Source of the DNA: Lithospermum erythrorhizon
Lineage: Eukaryota > Streptophyta > Magnoliopsida > Boraginales > Boraginaceae
DNA: 64,000 bases
Assembly: GCA_019722365.1 (NCBI GenBank)
Contig: JADFUC010000107.1
Location: 719,088 to 783,087, forward strand
Reading direction: 5' to 3'
Below, in pieces: positions 1 through 10,540 of this stretch. Within the stretch, counting starts at the first letter, position 1, and each line of letters starts with the position of its first letter. Made by a program: the position numbers and the translations under genes. The notes below the pieces were generated by a model. The model did no database searches. It had not been told where the DNA came from and saw only the letters and a list, made by a program, of their open reading frames with translations.

Positions 1-256
1 CATGGTCATGAGTTTGATTTCATGTACCAATATTTTCTTGGTCAAGCATGTCACACGGGGGCTTCTCTAGTGTAGGTTACATGGCTCGTGATTTCCAGGA
101 TATTATGTCAGCCTGAGGAGGTTTACCCAATGCTCAATCTACGAGTAGTGATTGCGGGTCCTCCGTTACAAAAGAATAAAAGCTAACCATCAATGATAAA
201 CTAGCATCTAGGCTCGAGTATGGCTACATATCCAAAAAAACAAACATTAAACACAT

Positions 257-983
257 AACGAGTATGCCAGGATCGATTGGTTTAGTTTTGAGCTAACAGA
301 CCTATCATGTTGGTTCTCTCGAACCTAAATTGGTTCGGTTCTAGTCTATTTCGATGCCATTGGTTCCAACCAGTTTCGGTCCGATTTGGGCCCTAATTTC
401 AAAACAATTTAACAACTTTCATAAAAATTATCAAATTTGAGTCTCAATTATCGAAATTAATTTCAATTCAATCAAATTTGGGGAATTGTATTGTTTAGGT
501 GGTTAGGATTTTAAAAGAAATTAATTGGGGAATTGGAAAATTTGACTTCTTGAGAAATTGATTGGGAAATTGTATTGTTGAGGTAGAGAGAGAGAGAGAG
601 AGAGAGACTTGGTAGTGGTGGTAGAGCGGATTGTGGTGGCGAAGGCATGAGGCTGCAAATGGACTTTAAAGTTGAAACTTGAGGCCGACTGGTGGTGGTG
701 AATTCATATGCATGTTTTGGGGGAAAAAGATGGTTTTTTGTTGTAGAAACTTCGGAGGAGAAATGAGGTCAATTGGTGATGGTGAATTGTTGAGTTGAAT
801 GTTGTTTTAACGAATTGCACAATCGGTTCCGTTCAGTTCCAGAACCGGCATAACCGAAACAAAACCGGTTTTCTCTATAACAATCACATATGAACAAAAT
901 TATTAGAGTATTCCAAAAATTTAAGTTATTTACTGTTCGATTTTGATCGTTTCAATCGGTTTCGTATTTTGTGCACACTCCTA
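257..983. mobile_element. Non-autonomous hAT-like element with perfect 8-bp TSD
   Basis: The segment is flanked by identical 8-bp direct repeats AAACACAT at 249-256 and 984-991, the target length typical of hAT transposons. The right end reads GTGCACACTCCTA; its reverse complement starts TAGGAGTGTGCAC and resembles, with several mismatches, the left end AACGAGTATGCC. The inside is rich in GGTTCGGTT/AACCGAAC-type words and holds a (GA)n run, but no transposase reading frame. Related copies lie at 9116-9381 plus 32459-32777, about 13.2-13.77 kb, and 42287-42414. The hAT assignment is an inference from the 8-bp duplication and TIR form. Confidence 0.6.
585..607. repeat. (GA)n microsatellite
   Basis: About eleven GA/AG dinucleotides in a row, inside the hAT-like element. 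Confidence 0.85.
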
Positions 984-1062
984 AAACACATCAAATATGT
1001 TTACATTACATTTATCATTTTATTTCTCTATAACAATCACATATGAACAAAATTATTAGAGT
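871..1062. repeat. 39-bp direct repeat, 153 bp apart
   Basis: The same 39-bp word starting TTCTCTATAACAATCACA occurs at 871-909 and 1024-1062. One copy lies inside the hAT-like element and the other just outside its right end. No coding sense. Confidence 0.8.
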
Positions 1063-2150
1063 TTTTTTTTTAAAAAAAACAAGATTAAAATCACAAACAC
1101 GAATCTTCTCTTTGATAAGTTTTTTTCATAGATCCACGTCTTCATTCTTCTCCAATTACCATATTAATCGACATATTACAATCACATAACATACTTTAGT
1201 TCAACTTTTTTCTAACATGATCCAATGTTGAGCCGGATAGAATGAGATTGGTGGAAGTCCGCTGCATTTTCAAGGTTCGGACTTACAGGATTTTATTAAA
1301 CATGGAATTTGAAAATTCATTACCAACTCCTCTGATCTCTTATTCTCTTGTGTGAACTAAGCACACATTTAATCAAAGTTGTTTTAGCTAAAAAGATATA
1401 CATTTTTGTTATAATAGGAGTTTTATTTTTCACTTGAAGCTACTCAACTTTCTAGATTCTCCATTTGTACATTGCTAAATATTTTTCTTCAATCAAATTA
1501 GAGACAATGATGAATCCTCATTTACTTCTACAAATTAAACCCTATAATACACTTTTTCATTACAGTGCTACACTTGCACCCAAACCATGATAGTTGTTAA
1601 GAGTAGTGTATTCTCGCGACTGGGGATTCCCGTTACAAAAGAGTAGCCTATTCTTGAGGTTGATGCGCGTCGTGGCGGAAAATTATAAGTGAACGATAAA
1701 CCAAAACAAATAGGAAAAACACATATAGAAATTGGTAACAATAGAAACATTTCATCCTCTTGAGGTTGAGGGATATCTATCCCCATCTAAAAAAGTTTAT
1801 TCATGTCATTCACATTAGCTTTCAAACCCATTAAACAAACTTCACATAATCACATTTGCATTATTTGAATATATATGGCTCAAGAAACCTACGACATATG
1901 TGTTAACATTACTTGAAAGGAGAAGATGGAATGTAGTATAAGGTAAAGCGACTTTTCGTTTGTAATTAGTTGCACCAAAAACATTCCCTCAAAACCCACC
2001 CCCTCCAAGCTTCAAGACTCAACCACCCCAATTGTTTTTCCTCTCCAAAACCACTTTAATTAATTTTATTTTATTCAATGTCCAATCAATTAATCAAACG
2101 TGCTTAAAACAAGAAAGATTATTTAGAAAAAATAAATGTCCTCCTCAACA
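1063..2150. other. Intergenic, upstream of the xylan gene
   Basis: AT-rich DNA with no supported gene. A stretch near 1600-1660 (GAGTAGTG ... CCGTTACAAAAGA) resembles one near 140-175, so both are probably decayed copies of one repeat. The short reading frame at 1568-1786 has no recognisable domain and is not called. Confidence 0.5.
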
Positions 2151-2208
2151 TTAGACAAAATGTAACAATTTGCTTCAACAAAAAGTGTTCACCTAGCAAC
2201 CTTATGAA

Positions 2209-2216
2209 TATATAAA
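2209..2216 (+). promoter_or_regulatory. Probable TATA box of the IRX15-like gene
   Basis: TATATAAA lies 92 bp upstream of the ATG at 2308, the usual spacing for a plant TATA box with a 5' leader of about 60 bases. No experimental start site is known. Confidence 0.5.
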
Positions 2217-2307
2217 CATCTTATAATCAGTCTTTCTCAATAATCTCAAGGCCAAGAAAAATTGAGATAATTTTTTCTTCTTTGTTCCTCATTTAGGAAA
2301 GCCAAAA

Positions 2308-3243
2308 ATGAAGAACAATCTTAGCAATGGAACAAAGCTTATCCTTCTCCACCCCTATATTCAGAAACAAGGAGGCTCAAAAAGTTTAAAGCTTTTGGCC
2401 TTCATTTCATTCTTCACATTAGTTTTCCTTCTTACCCTCATTTACACAAGAGAATCCATCACAAAGGGTACCTCCATTTCCGTGTCGACGATCTCAGCTA
2501 GCTTCAGAAGCAGTCCTCCATTGCCAAAATCTGTTGTGAGGGCTCTTGTTCACTACGCTTCGAATTCCAACAGCACGGATCGTATGTCCAACACGGACAT
2601 CAAACAGATTTCAGATGTCCTGAAACAATGTCCACATCCTTGCAACTTCCTTGTTTTCGGACTTACACCCGAAACTCTTCTCTGGAAAGCTCTTAACCAC
2701 AATGGCAGAACAGTCTTCATCGATGAAAATAGATATTATGCAGCTTACATAGAGGAGAAGTACCCAGAGATTGAAGCCTACGATGTTCAATACTCGACTA
2801 AACTAAGTGAGACGAAGGAGCTCATTGCATCAGTTAAAGATCAGGTTCACAATGAATGCAGACCGGTGCAGAACTTATTGTTCTCCGAGTGCAAACTCGG
2901 ATTGAATGACTTGCCTAATCAATTATATGAAGTGGAATGGGATGTTATCTTGGTCGATGGTCCACGGGGGTACTGGCCAGAGGCACCAGGGAGGACAGCA
3001 GCCATCTTCACCGCCAGTGTTCTCGCAAGAAGCAAGAAAGGTGGCAACCCCAAAACACATGTTTTTGTGCATGATTTCAATATGAAGGTGGATAGAGTTA
3101 CAAGTGATGAGTTCTTATGCAAAGAGAATTTGGTAAAATCTAAAGACATGCTTGGACATTTTGTATTGGAGAGGATGGAAGCTAGCAGCACTCAATTCTG
3201 TCGAAACCATCCAACTTCATCTGGAGCAGCTTCAACTTCATAA
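2308..3243 (+). CDS. IRX15-L: IRX15/IRX15-LIKE xylan biosynthesis protein (DUF579)
   Basis: Intronless reading frame of 311 residues. The N-terminus has a short cytosolic segment with the family signature LILLHPYIQKQ (about 11-21), then one hydrophobic signal-anchor (about 28-46, LKLLAFISFFTLVFLLTLIY), as expected for a type II Golgi protein. The DUF579 domain follows. Visible blocks include CNFLVFGLTPETLLWKALNH, FIDENRYYAAYIEEKYPEIE and the acidic DVILVDGPRGYWPEAPGR. In Arabidopsis, IRX15 and IRX15-L are needed for normal glucuronoxylan in secondary walls. Related GXM proteins of the same family methylate glucuronic acid side chains, but the catalytic role of the IRX15 branch is unsettled. 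Length and the missing intron fit the family. The ATG is the first in frame, 92 bp after a TATA box. Assignment to the IRX15 branch rather than GXM rests on the N-terminal signature. Confidence 0.93.
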   Translation: MKNNLSNGTKLILLHPYIQKQGGSKSLKLLAFISFFTLVFLLTLIYTRESITKGTSISVSTISASFRSSPPLPKSVVRALVHYASNSNSTDRMSNTDIKQISDVLKQCPHPCNFLVFGLTPETLLWKALNHNGRTVFIDENRYYAAYIEEKYPEIEAYDVQYSTKLSETKELIASVKDQVHNECRPVQNLLFSECKLGLNDLPNQLYEVEWDVILVDGPRGYWPEAPGRTAAIFTASVLARSKKGGNPKTHVFVHDFNMKVDRVTSDEFLCKENLVKSKDMLGHFVLERMEASSTQFCRNHPTSSGAASTS

Positions 3244-4058
3244 TAAGTTAAAATCAATGCCAGTATTGTGACTACTGTCCTAGTTCTTTATGAAGTGAAT
3301 TGAAGTATTTATCAGATGTCAAATTTTGAGTTTTTTCATCATTTATCAGGTGGGAAAATGTAAAAATAAGGGTTTTGTTTGGCCTATTTGCAAGTTGTAA
3401 TTTCTTCAAGATGTAATTTTGTTGGCTTCATCATTCAGAATATTATCGACCCATTGCAATTTCTACATTATACCATGTTTTTTCTTTGAAGGAAATAATT
3501 CAATATGCTGTTTTATTTGTCAACAAACACCATTTTTATTTGAATGGAGTAATTGATAATCCCTGTTAGGCTCTTATGCATTTGGAAAAAGAGTCATGAT
3601 AGAGCTATAAATGGTGTTTCTTGAAATGTCATCGAATATCACATTATGCTTCAAGTTCTGAACACACAATGAACTCCATGACCCAGCAAGGGCTTCAATT
3701 GACATAAACAACAATAAATACTACGTATATAATAAATTGTATCAGAACACGATAAGATGTAGAGTGCATACCTGCCTCAGATAGACTATTATCTCACGCC
3801 TTTGCATGATTGAAAAGGAAATACACTTGATTTGCTTCGGCATCTACCCATGCTTCAGGCAATCAAGACTTGCGATCAGACTAAGGACATGACAACAAAC
3901 AATTGATTGTTCTACCTCCCTGAAGCTCAGAAGAATTTAACAGGAGCAAAATTTTAGTAGTTTCTGTAGGGAACGATCAACTGCAATCCTCCAAACATGA
4001 CCCGTCCATAATGGAAAGAGTGATTCGTATAATTCCCACTTTGACATCATCACATGCA
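3244..4058. other. Convergent intergenic region
   Basis: About 0.8 kb between the stop codons of the xylan gene (+) and the nuclease gene (-). It holds the 3' untranslated regions of both. No other gene or repeat was seen. Confidence 0.7.
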
Positions 4059-7000
4059 CTACAATCCTTGTTTCCTCGTTAGAGCAACAATGATCTTATT
4101 CAGATGGACAATCTCTGTTTCTCTTTCACTGAGTTCTTTCCTCAATTTCTCAATCTCCGTCAGATGGAGGTCACAGGTGTACGTGCCTATATTGGTCTCT
4201 GTCAGATCTCCATTTGTTTGAGACATCCTCAACTTCTTTAATCCACTAGAGTCCAATTCATCTTGGGCAGAACGTTTCTTCAGTATAACATTCTTAGCTG
4301 AGCAACCATCACTCATTTTACAGACGCATAGCTCACTGGTGTTTCCTGAACCATACTTGACAGTGATAATCTTTTGAGGTCGTCCAGATGAATCCTAAAA
4401 GAACAGAGGATTTTAAGGGTAAGAAGACAAATAAGAAGGGTTTTTCCTATTTCAGTGACTGAGGATGTAAAGTTGATCAAATGTGAGATGGCACGATGCC
4501 CCGACACTCTTAAACATGCACAATATTTAGAAATGTGAGATGGCCCGATGCCCCGACACTCTTAAACATGCACAATATTTAGAATTGTCAGGTGAAATAC
4601 TTGATAATAAGATGAAAATGGCAGGTGTGACAATATCAAACATGGGAATTTGCCTTTATCTCTGAAGTAGAGCAGTGAAAAGAATACCTTCTCTTGGATG
4701 CCTTCAAGATTATAAAATGCTTCATCTGCCTCATGCCAACTCTTAAATATTGCAAAAGCCGAATACTTCTTGAGGCCGGGTTTCTTGGCCTGCCGCAAAG
4801 ATATTGCAAAGTAACGCAGAATTACAATAGAATTGATCGTGGAAATTCCAAAACAAATGCATTTCCCCACTTGCCAGTAAAAAAGATCTTAGATGGAGTT
4901 CTAACTTCTAAGTAAATGAGACCTACATGCTATAACTAAAAATGTGAACATTTTCAAAGAAAACTACGTTGTAATAATTGAGATCGAAATTTGAGGATTT
5001 ACTAATAGCTAATTAATCAACATCAAACAGGATTAGCAAATAGATAGCGATAATCATCAAGCCAAAGGAAACATATGTATTTCAAATTGCGGATGGACTG
5101 CAGAATGAAGACACATAGTAGGTTATGGGTGCAGTATTTTGCTCGATGATAATCAACTCAACAATAGTGATGCATATATGCATAGCTTAAACTAGTTCAA
5201 GGCATACAGGCAAAAAATGTCCATAATGGATAGAGTTTATCAAAACATAACTAAACCCATTTAGTAGGAAAGTCTTTGACTGTATGTCTCAGAAGCATAA
5301 AAAAGGAAATACAACACAATCAACATATATTGGTCCCATAAAATAAATTGTAAGAGTGCTGCAAGTACATAAAAATTAGTCGATATATCTATACAGGGTA
5401 TCAAGGTACTATTACCTTCACTTCAATTGTATAATCTCCGGATATAATAGAATGCAAATCATTGCTGGAAATACTGATTGGTATCCTATGGATGACTAAC
5501 TTCGACATATCTCTCTCTTTCACCTGATCCACAAACAATTAATATTCAGTTTACATACAAAGAGAACCTACAGGTTATTCCATTTATACCCAAATATCCA
5601 ATAATAAGATATTAGATATATCACCTCCACTTGAACTGATGGCATGACTCTGTCAAAACCATTCTCAATTTTGGATAGAGCAAGTTTCATTGCTGCAATG
5701 GCATCATCTTGGCAATTATGTGGTGACCCCTTCTGCCGAAGTGTGAAACCTAAGACAGACTGCAAAAACAACCAATGCAGTTTTTTATCATGGACATAGT
5801 AATCAGGAAAATTTGGGTCTATATTTAATAAACACAAAAAATGAAGTATACAAAGACACTACGGAAAGAATGTCTTTATCACCCCCCGAGCAATACAACC
5901 ACAAAAGATATGTTTTTAGTTGAGAGCAGGAGGGGGAAGTCACATAAAAAAATACATGCGATCGAACACACAGAGGCATGCACAGGAAGAGAGAATGGGA
6001 GTTTGAAAGATTCACACAAATTAAGTTACAATGCATAAGTAATATAAACATAGCCAAAGGTTCACTCTGATACCTTGCACAAGTTAGACAAAGAGGGTCT
6101 TTTGTTAGGACGTTCATTTTCATATTTGAACAGATATGAAGTGTCAATAACTCTTGAATGATCCAATTTCAACGCTGAGAAGAGATTTCAATACGAAAAA
6201 GGGCATTAGAAAAATTCTAATAATTACTGATAAGGTATGTACAATGTTAACAGTCATCATTAATCTAGATTACAATGAATACCCTAATATCAAGTGATCA
6301 GGCCACAATCTTTAATACAACAAAACCAAAAGAAAAAATACAGCACAGAACTAAGGAACTACATGTACCTCGAAGATCATTATTTAAACTGTGACCAACC
6401 AATATTGTCCCACGTGTTAATAGCTTCTTCAGGGATTTCTACAATATAAATGAGGTAGAAAATTATTGAAGAGAATGAGACAGAAACAAAGGTGGTTGTA
6501 GTCAAGCCAGTTGTACCTGTACATCCATTAATGATGTAGTAATCCCTTCTAAATCTTTTGCATCAATACCAGTAATTTCAGTCCTATAATCTGCAATTTC
6601 TTTATCGGGCCTTACAAGCTCATCAAGTTTAACCTTCAAGGTTCCAACAATAAAAAAAAGTATAAGCCATCTGCTTTCAAATTAGATACAGCTTCTTGTA
6701 CACTCTTACAATCATATTTTCGAATCAATAGACTTCAAGTAGACCTGTAAGTCGCGATCTACTGCACAGACCCTAGCCAATGCTTCAGTACCATCTTCAC
6801 AAAGAACCATTTCACAGTCAATAGCAACCACTGCAGTTGATTTCTGGAACTTTGGCTTTTTTCTATTTTTTATAACCAGCCAACCCTCCTCCACCAGTAC
6901 AATGGATTAAGTTCCGTAGAAATAGATCATATAATTAGTAAAACTTCACAAAATCAGTTATCAACATTCTTTTAAATAAAACTAAGTAAACAGTATTCTC

Positions 7001-8909
7001 AGTTCATCAACTAAGGTTGTCTGTTTCTCGCCAAGAATATCAAGGTCCCGACAGGACAAGCCGAATCAACATCTTCTAAATCAAGTGAATGACCAAAATG
7101 ATGCGGGTGGAAAACAAAATGCTAAAACTAGTTTTACATATAGACTAACAGACCCAAAGACAGTGATTACACGCTTCATTGTTGTTTTCCATATATAAAT
7201 TAAATAGTACTGGAAGGAGCAACTGAACCACTGTGCAGGAGAAAAAACAACAGTCGAAAATTGCAGCAAGCATACCTCCTCATGTGAAGGGAACGAATAC
7301 TCTATTGGGTAAAGAGGATGTTCCATGGTTAAACGTACGAACTTCTGCATTGCCAAAAAAAAGCTTATTTTATGGAGAAAAGATACAAGAGCTATCCAGT
7401 CCCTAAAATTTAAACAAAAACTACTATTGAAAAAATAAACTATATTGATATAGCCTGCAATTTTTCATATATCTTGAACTATCAACATTTAACCTGCTCA
7501 GCGGTTTCAGTATCAGGAGAAGCTTTCTGCAATTGCTCAACAGAATCAACATTGGAGTGACATTCAAGGACTTTCTCGAGAAACTTCAAGAGAACAATAA
7601 TACTTCTAATCGAGTCCATTCAACTTGCCATATTCAAAAGATGAGAGAAACAATAAAAAAAATTACTATACCTTCAAATCATCCTCCTGCTCAAACGTCT
7701 TGAGAAATGTGATCAAGCAATCAACCGGCCTCCTAGAAGGATCACTCAAGCTCGACCCAATCTTTTTATCATAAAAGTTCAAGAACTCCTTCCATCCCCC
7801 TTTGTTTCCACTCATTCCACGTTTTTGTACCAATTTTACCATTTGGACAAGACCCTAATAACATCATTTCATCGCCTCAATTTTCTCACAAAACAATAAA
7901 CGTTTACACAAAAAGGAAGACAATAAAGCTCCACACTTTAGTATGCCATCCATGCAAAATAGTATGAACAATCATTATCCTTTAGCTTATTTGTTTAAAA
8001 CCAAAAAACTACCATTTACTCATTCGATTCCAAAAAGATTCTCGAGTTTTGAATTTTGACTATTGAGTTCATAAATTTTGAAATCAACTAGCTTTGTATG
8101 TATTGTGTTATATTTGGTGAGAATATACCAAAAGATATAATTTTTCATCAAACTATACTATTAACATGTATCATAGTTACGTGTGTCAATTAATAAGGAA
8201 ATATTTGTTTACTCCCCTCCATCCACATGCTCTAAGACCCATTCTTTTTTACAAAGTTTAAGAAAAATTCAAACACAAAAATGGAACCAAAAAAGAGATT
8301 TCTATTTTGGAAAAATGGTTCTTAGATTAAGGGATGAATGAAGGAAGTGCTTTTGAATTGAAAAACAAACTGAACAATGTAAAGGTAGCATTTTCAATGA
8401 ACTTTTACTCCTGGATTAAATGCTACTTGTCTTTACAGTACTTGTCACTCTGGTATAAAATATTTTACGTGCGATATATTTTTACTACCTTTTATTATAA
8501 AATTATTAATCAACCAATTATATAATTTGAATTAATTATCATTTGATATTTCAATATAATTTTTGACTAATTTTTATTTTTCTTAATCAATGTGAAAATG
8601 ACTAGAAATACAAGTAAAAAGGAACGGAGGGAGTAGGATTTACAATAAAATTTTGATTAAAATAAAATTTATGGGTACCAATTAATGCAAAAAGTTTGTT
8701 ACTTTAGACCATTTTAATCAAAATCAGCAATCTTTTTGAGATAAAGGTAGTATAATTAGAAAATATAAAGAAAGCTGAATTTGCTCAAAGGAGTAATAAA
8801 ATGCAACAAAAATATGAAAAATTAAAGTGAATTAATAAAAATTAAATAAATATTGCAAATTAACATAAACCCAAACCTCCTTTTTGATAGTGGCAAGCTT
8901 TTCATCCAT
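4059..8909 (-). CDS. SDN: Small RNA degrading nuclease (SDN family), 12 exons
   Basis: Minus-strand exons: 8877-8909, 7672-7854, 7494-7583, 7276-7344, 6745-6885, 6517-6633, 6369-6438, 6074-6174, 5625-5759, 5416-5523, 4688-4789, 4059-4394. All introns are GT-AG, every junction keeps frame, and the product is 494 residues. SDN proteins are 3'-5' exonucleases that degrade single-stranded mature microRNAs in plants. The N-terminus ([33 protein letters not shown]) is typical of the family. The DEDDh exonuclease core is complete: D148 and E150 in [13 protein letters not shown]232 in [10 protein letters not shown], and H282 and D287 in [16 protein letters not shown]. An RRM-like part follows (about 322-400; [27 protein letters not shown]). 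The last 40 residues are a charged helix, probably a coiled coil ([20 protein letters not shown]). The start was chosen by family fit. It lies alone in an 11-codon exon, so the N-terminus is slightly less sure than the rest. I cannot say which numbered SDN it matches. Confidence 0.92.
4479..4582. repeat. 52-bp tandem duplication in the last SDN intron
   Basis: Two head-to-tail copies, 4479-4530 and 4531-4582, differing at about one base (GGCACGATG versus GGCCCGATG). They lie wholly inside the intron between exons 11 and 12. Confidence 0.9.
8212..8633. mobile_element. Stowaway-like MITE in intron 1 of the SDN gene
   Basis: The left end starts CTCCCCTCCATCC and the right end finishes GGAACGGAGGGAG, so the termini are inverted repeats of the CTCCCTCCGT type used by Stowaway/Mariner MITEs. 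Each end is flanked by the dinucleotide TA (8210-8211 and 8634-8635), the expected target duplication. Length 422 bp, AT-rich, no transposase. The small reading frame inside is chance. Confidence 0.75.
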
Positions 8910-9115
8910 TATTTGAGAGATGAATGAAGAGGGAAATAGTTTGGTGGTAGGACTATTATAATTAGGGTTTATACTGAGGTTTACTTATTCGGGTTAATTT
9001 TGACCCACCCAGTTTACTGCTAACACGTTTTCCAATAACTTCTTTTCTTAATTTATCAACGGACCGGTGACTCGATACCCGACTAGCATATTGAATCGAT
9101 TGAGCACACATCTAG

Positions 9116-9381
9116 TTAGGTTGTCAGTAAATAAAAGCAAATAGAGCCCAGAAGCCCAAATCGGATAATTTTTACATAACCCAATCGGGCAAGGCAGGAT
9201 TTAGTTGGCCTTTGAAATAAATGGTCCTATTTCTAAATTTTATGTAAATTTCTCAATTTTCATTTATTACCATTTTCAAGATTTTGTAGTATTTACATGT
9301 GAACATTTTAAGAATGAGAATTTTGATTTATCTTTGTTCTGGTATAATAGAATAACATATATATATAAATCTTTGGCTAAT
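9116..9381. mobile_element. Left half of a split hAT-like element
   Basis: The interval matches the left part of the copy at about 13.2-13.46 kb: TTTCTAAATTTT, then CATTTTAAGAA, then ATATATAAATCTTT. Similarity stops at CTAAT, exactly where the right half at 32459 begins. The 8 bases before it (ACATCTAG, 9108-9115) match 7 of 8 with ACTTCTAG at 32778-32785 after the right half. This supports a single element of about 585 bp later split by the intervening 23 kb. Confidence 0.6.
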
Positions 9382-9754
9382 TAGCCGTTCTTTCGCAGTA
9401 TCGTTTAATTTTCGCTTGCCACGAACTTTGTTATGTAGGTCTTACTCACTTAAAACTTTTGTTGAAACTTTTTCAGTCTTGTCCACAGACTTTTTATAGT
9501 GCTTTTCTTGCTTGTGAGCTTTTATTATCTTTATTTTTCTTCTACCACTTAAACCTTTTATAGTGCTTTTAGATTTGTCCTGCATATCCATACATACTTT
9601 CAATTTATTTGCATAAAAATATTAAAACTATTTTACTCTTAATTAAATAAATAAAATAAAATAATTAAAAATAAAATCCCGCGTAACCCACTTCCCTTTG
9701 ACCAAATGCTCTTTCCCTTCTCAGCCCCGCCACTTGAAATTTGTGATAGATATC

Positions 9755-10540
9755 AAAATAAACGCGGATCTGAATCATGTAGCTACGGATTGTACAAAAT
9801 AATAAAAAATTATTTCTAGTGTACTTTTGATTAGATTATGTCGAGTTGGCGTGAGGAATTGAATTGCTCACTTGATACTCTCAAATAGAGTATCTCTAGA
9901 TCGTTCTGCCTTTGAGAAAATTATCGAACTACTTTGCGTGCGTTTCTTAGAGCGCTTAAAGTATAAACTAAGAATCGAAAGGCAGGAAGAAAAATCTTGT
10001 TTTTCTTCGCAGAGGAGGTAATTTATTTAGGTTTGGTGGAGAGAGAGTTTTTGATTTCTTGTAAATCAAAATATGAGCATTAGTTGTTTTGGTTTGATTA
10101 AATTGACACACAAATAGGAAAAATCCTAAGATTTTTGGGAGATAAATCTTGACACATCCACATTTCGAATCAGTACTTGGATTAGATTTTTAGCTTTAGA
10201 ATGTTTAAAGCCCATTTGACTTTAGGCCAGGAAAGTTTATAATAAATTTTATTATGTAGTTACGTATCTTTGTTTGAGTGTGACCTCTTGGGGCGAATTG
10301 TGAGAGTAATATATTAAATAATATTAACCGATTATTGTATTAATATATGATTGCAGCGGACCCTAGTAAAAGGCTATCCACAATGTCGAAAACATTAAAT
10401 CTAAAATACTAATTGTCACAACAATTAATATATATTGAACTTACATATATATGTATATATAATTTGAATAGAGTAAATCGGTTGTACAATCTAAATTGTT
10501 CACGGGCATTTTTAATGAGATGAATTTCTAGTTCAATAAC
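9755..10540 (-). mobile_element. 3' LTR of the outer Copia-like element
   Basis: Similar over most of its length to about 26145-26896 in the same orientation. Shared blocks: GTGAGAATTGAATTGCTC-like near 9850/26235; GAGCATTAGTTGTTTT; GTAATATATTAAATAATATT; and ATGTATATATAATTTGAATA. Just beyond its right edge, the minus strand reads GGCAAGCTGGGAG, a plausible polypurine tract directly before the LTR start. The element therefore points to the minus strand and this is its 3' LTR. The left boundary is approximate. Confidence 0.65.

Noticed and set aside
2919..3191. 90-codon minus-strand frame inside the xylan gene
   Set aside because: Antisense shadow of the DUF579 coding sequence.
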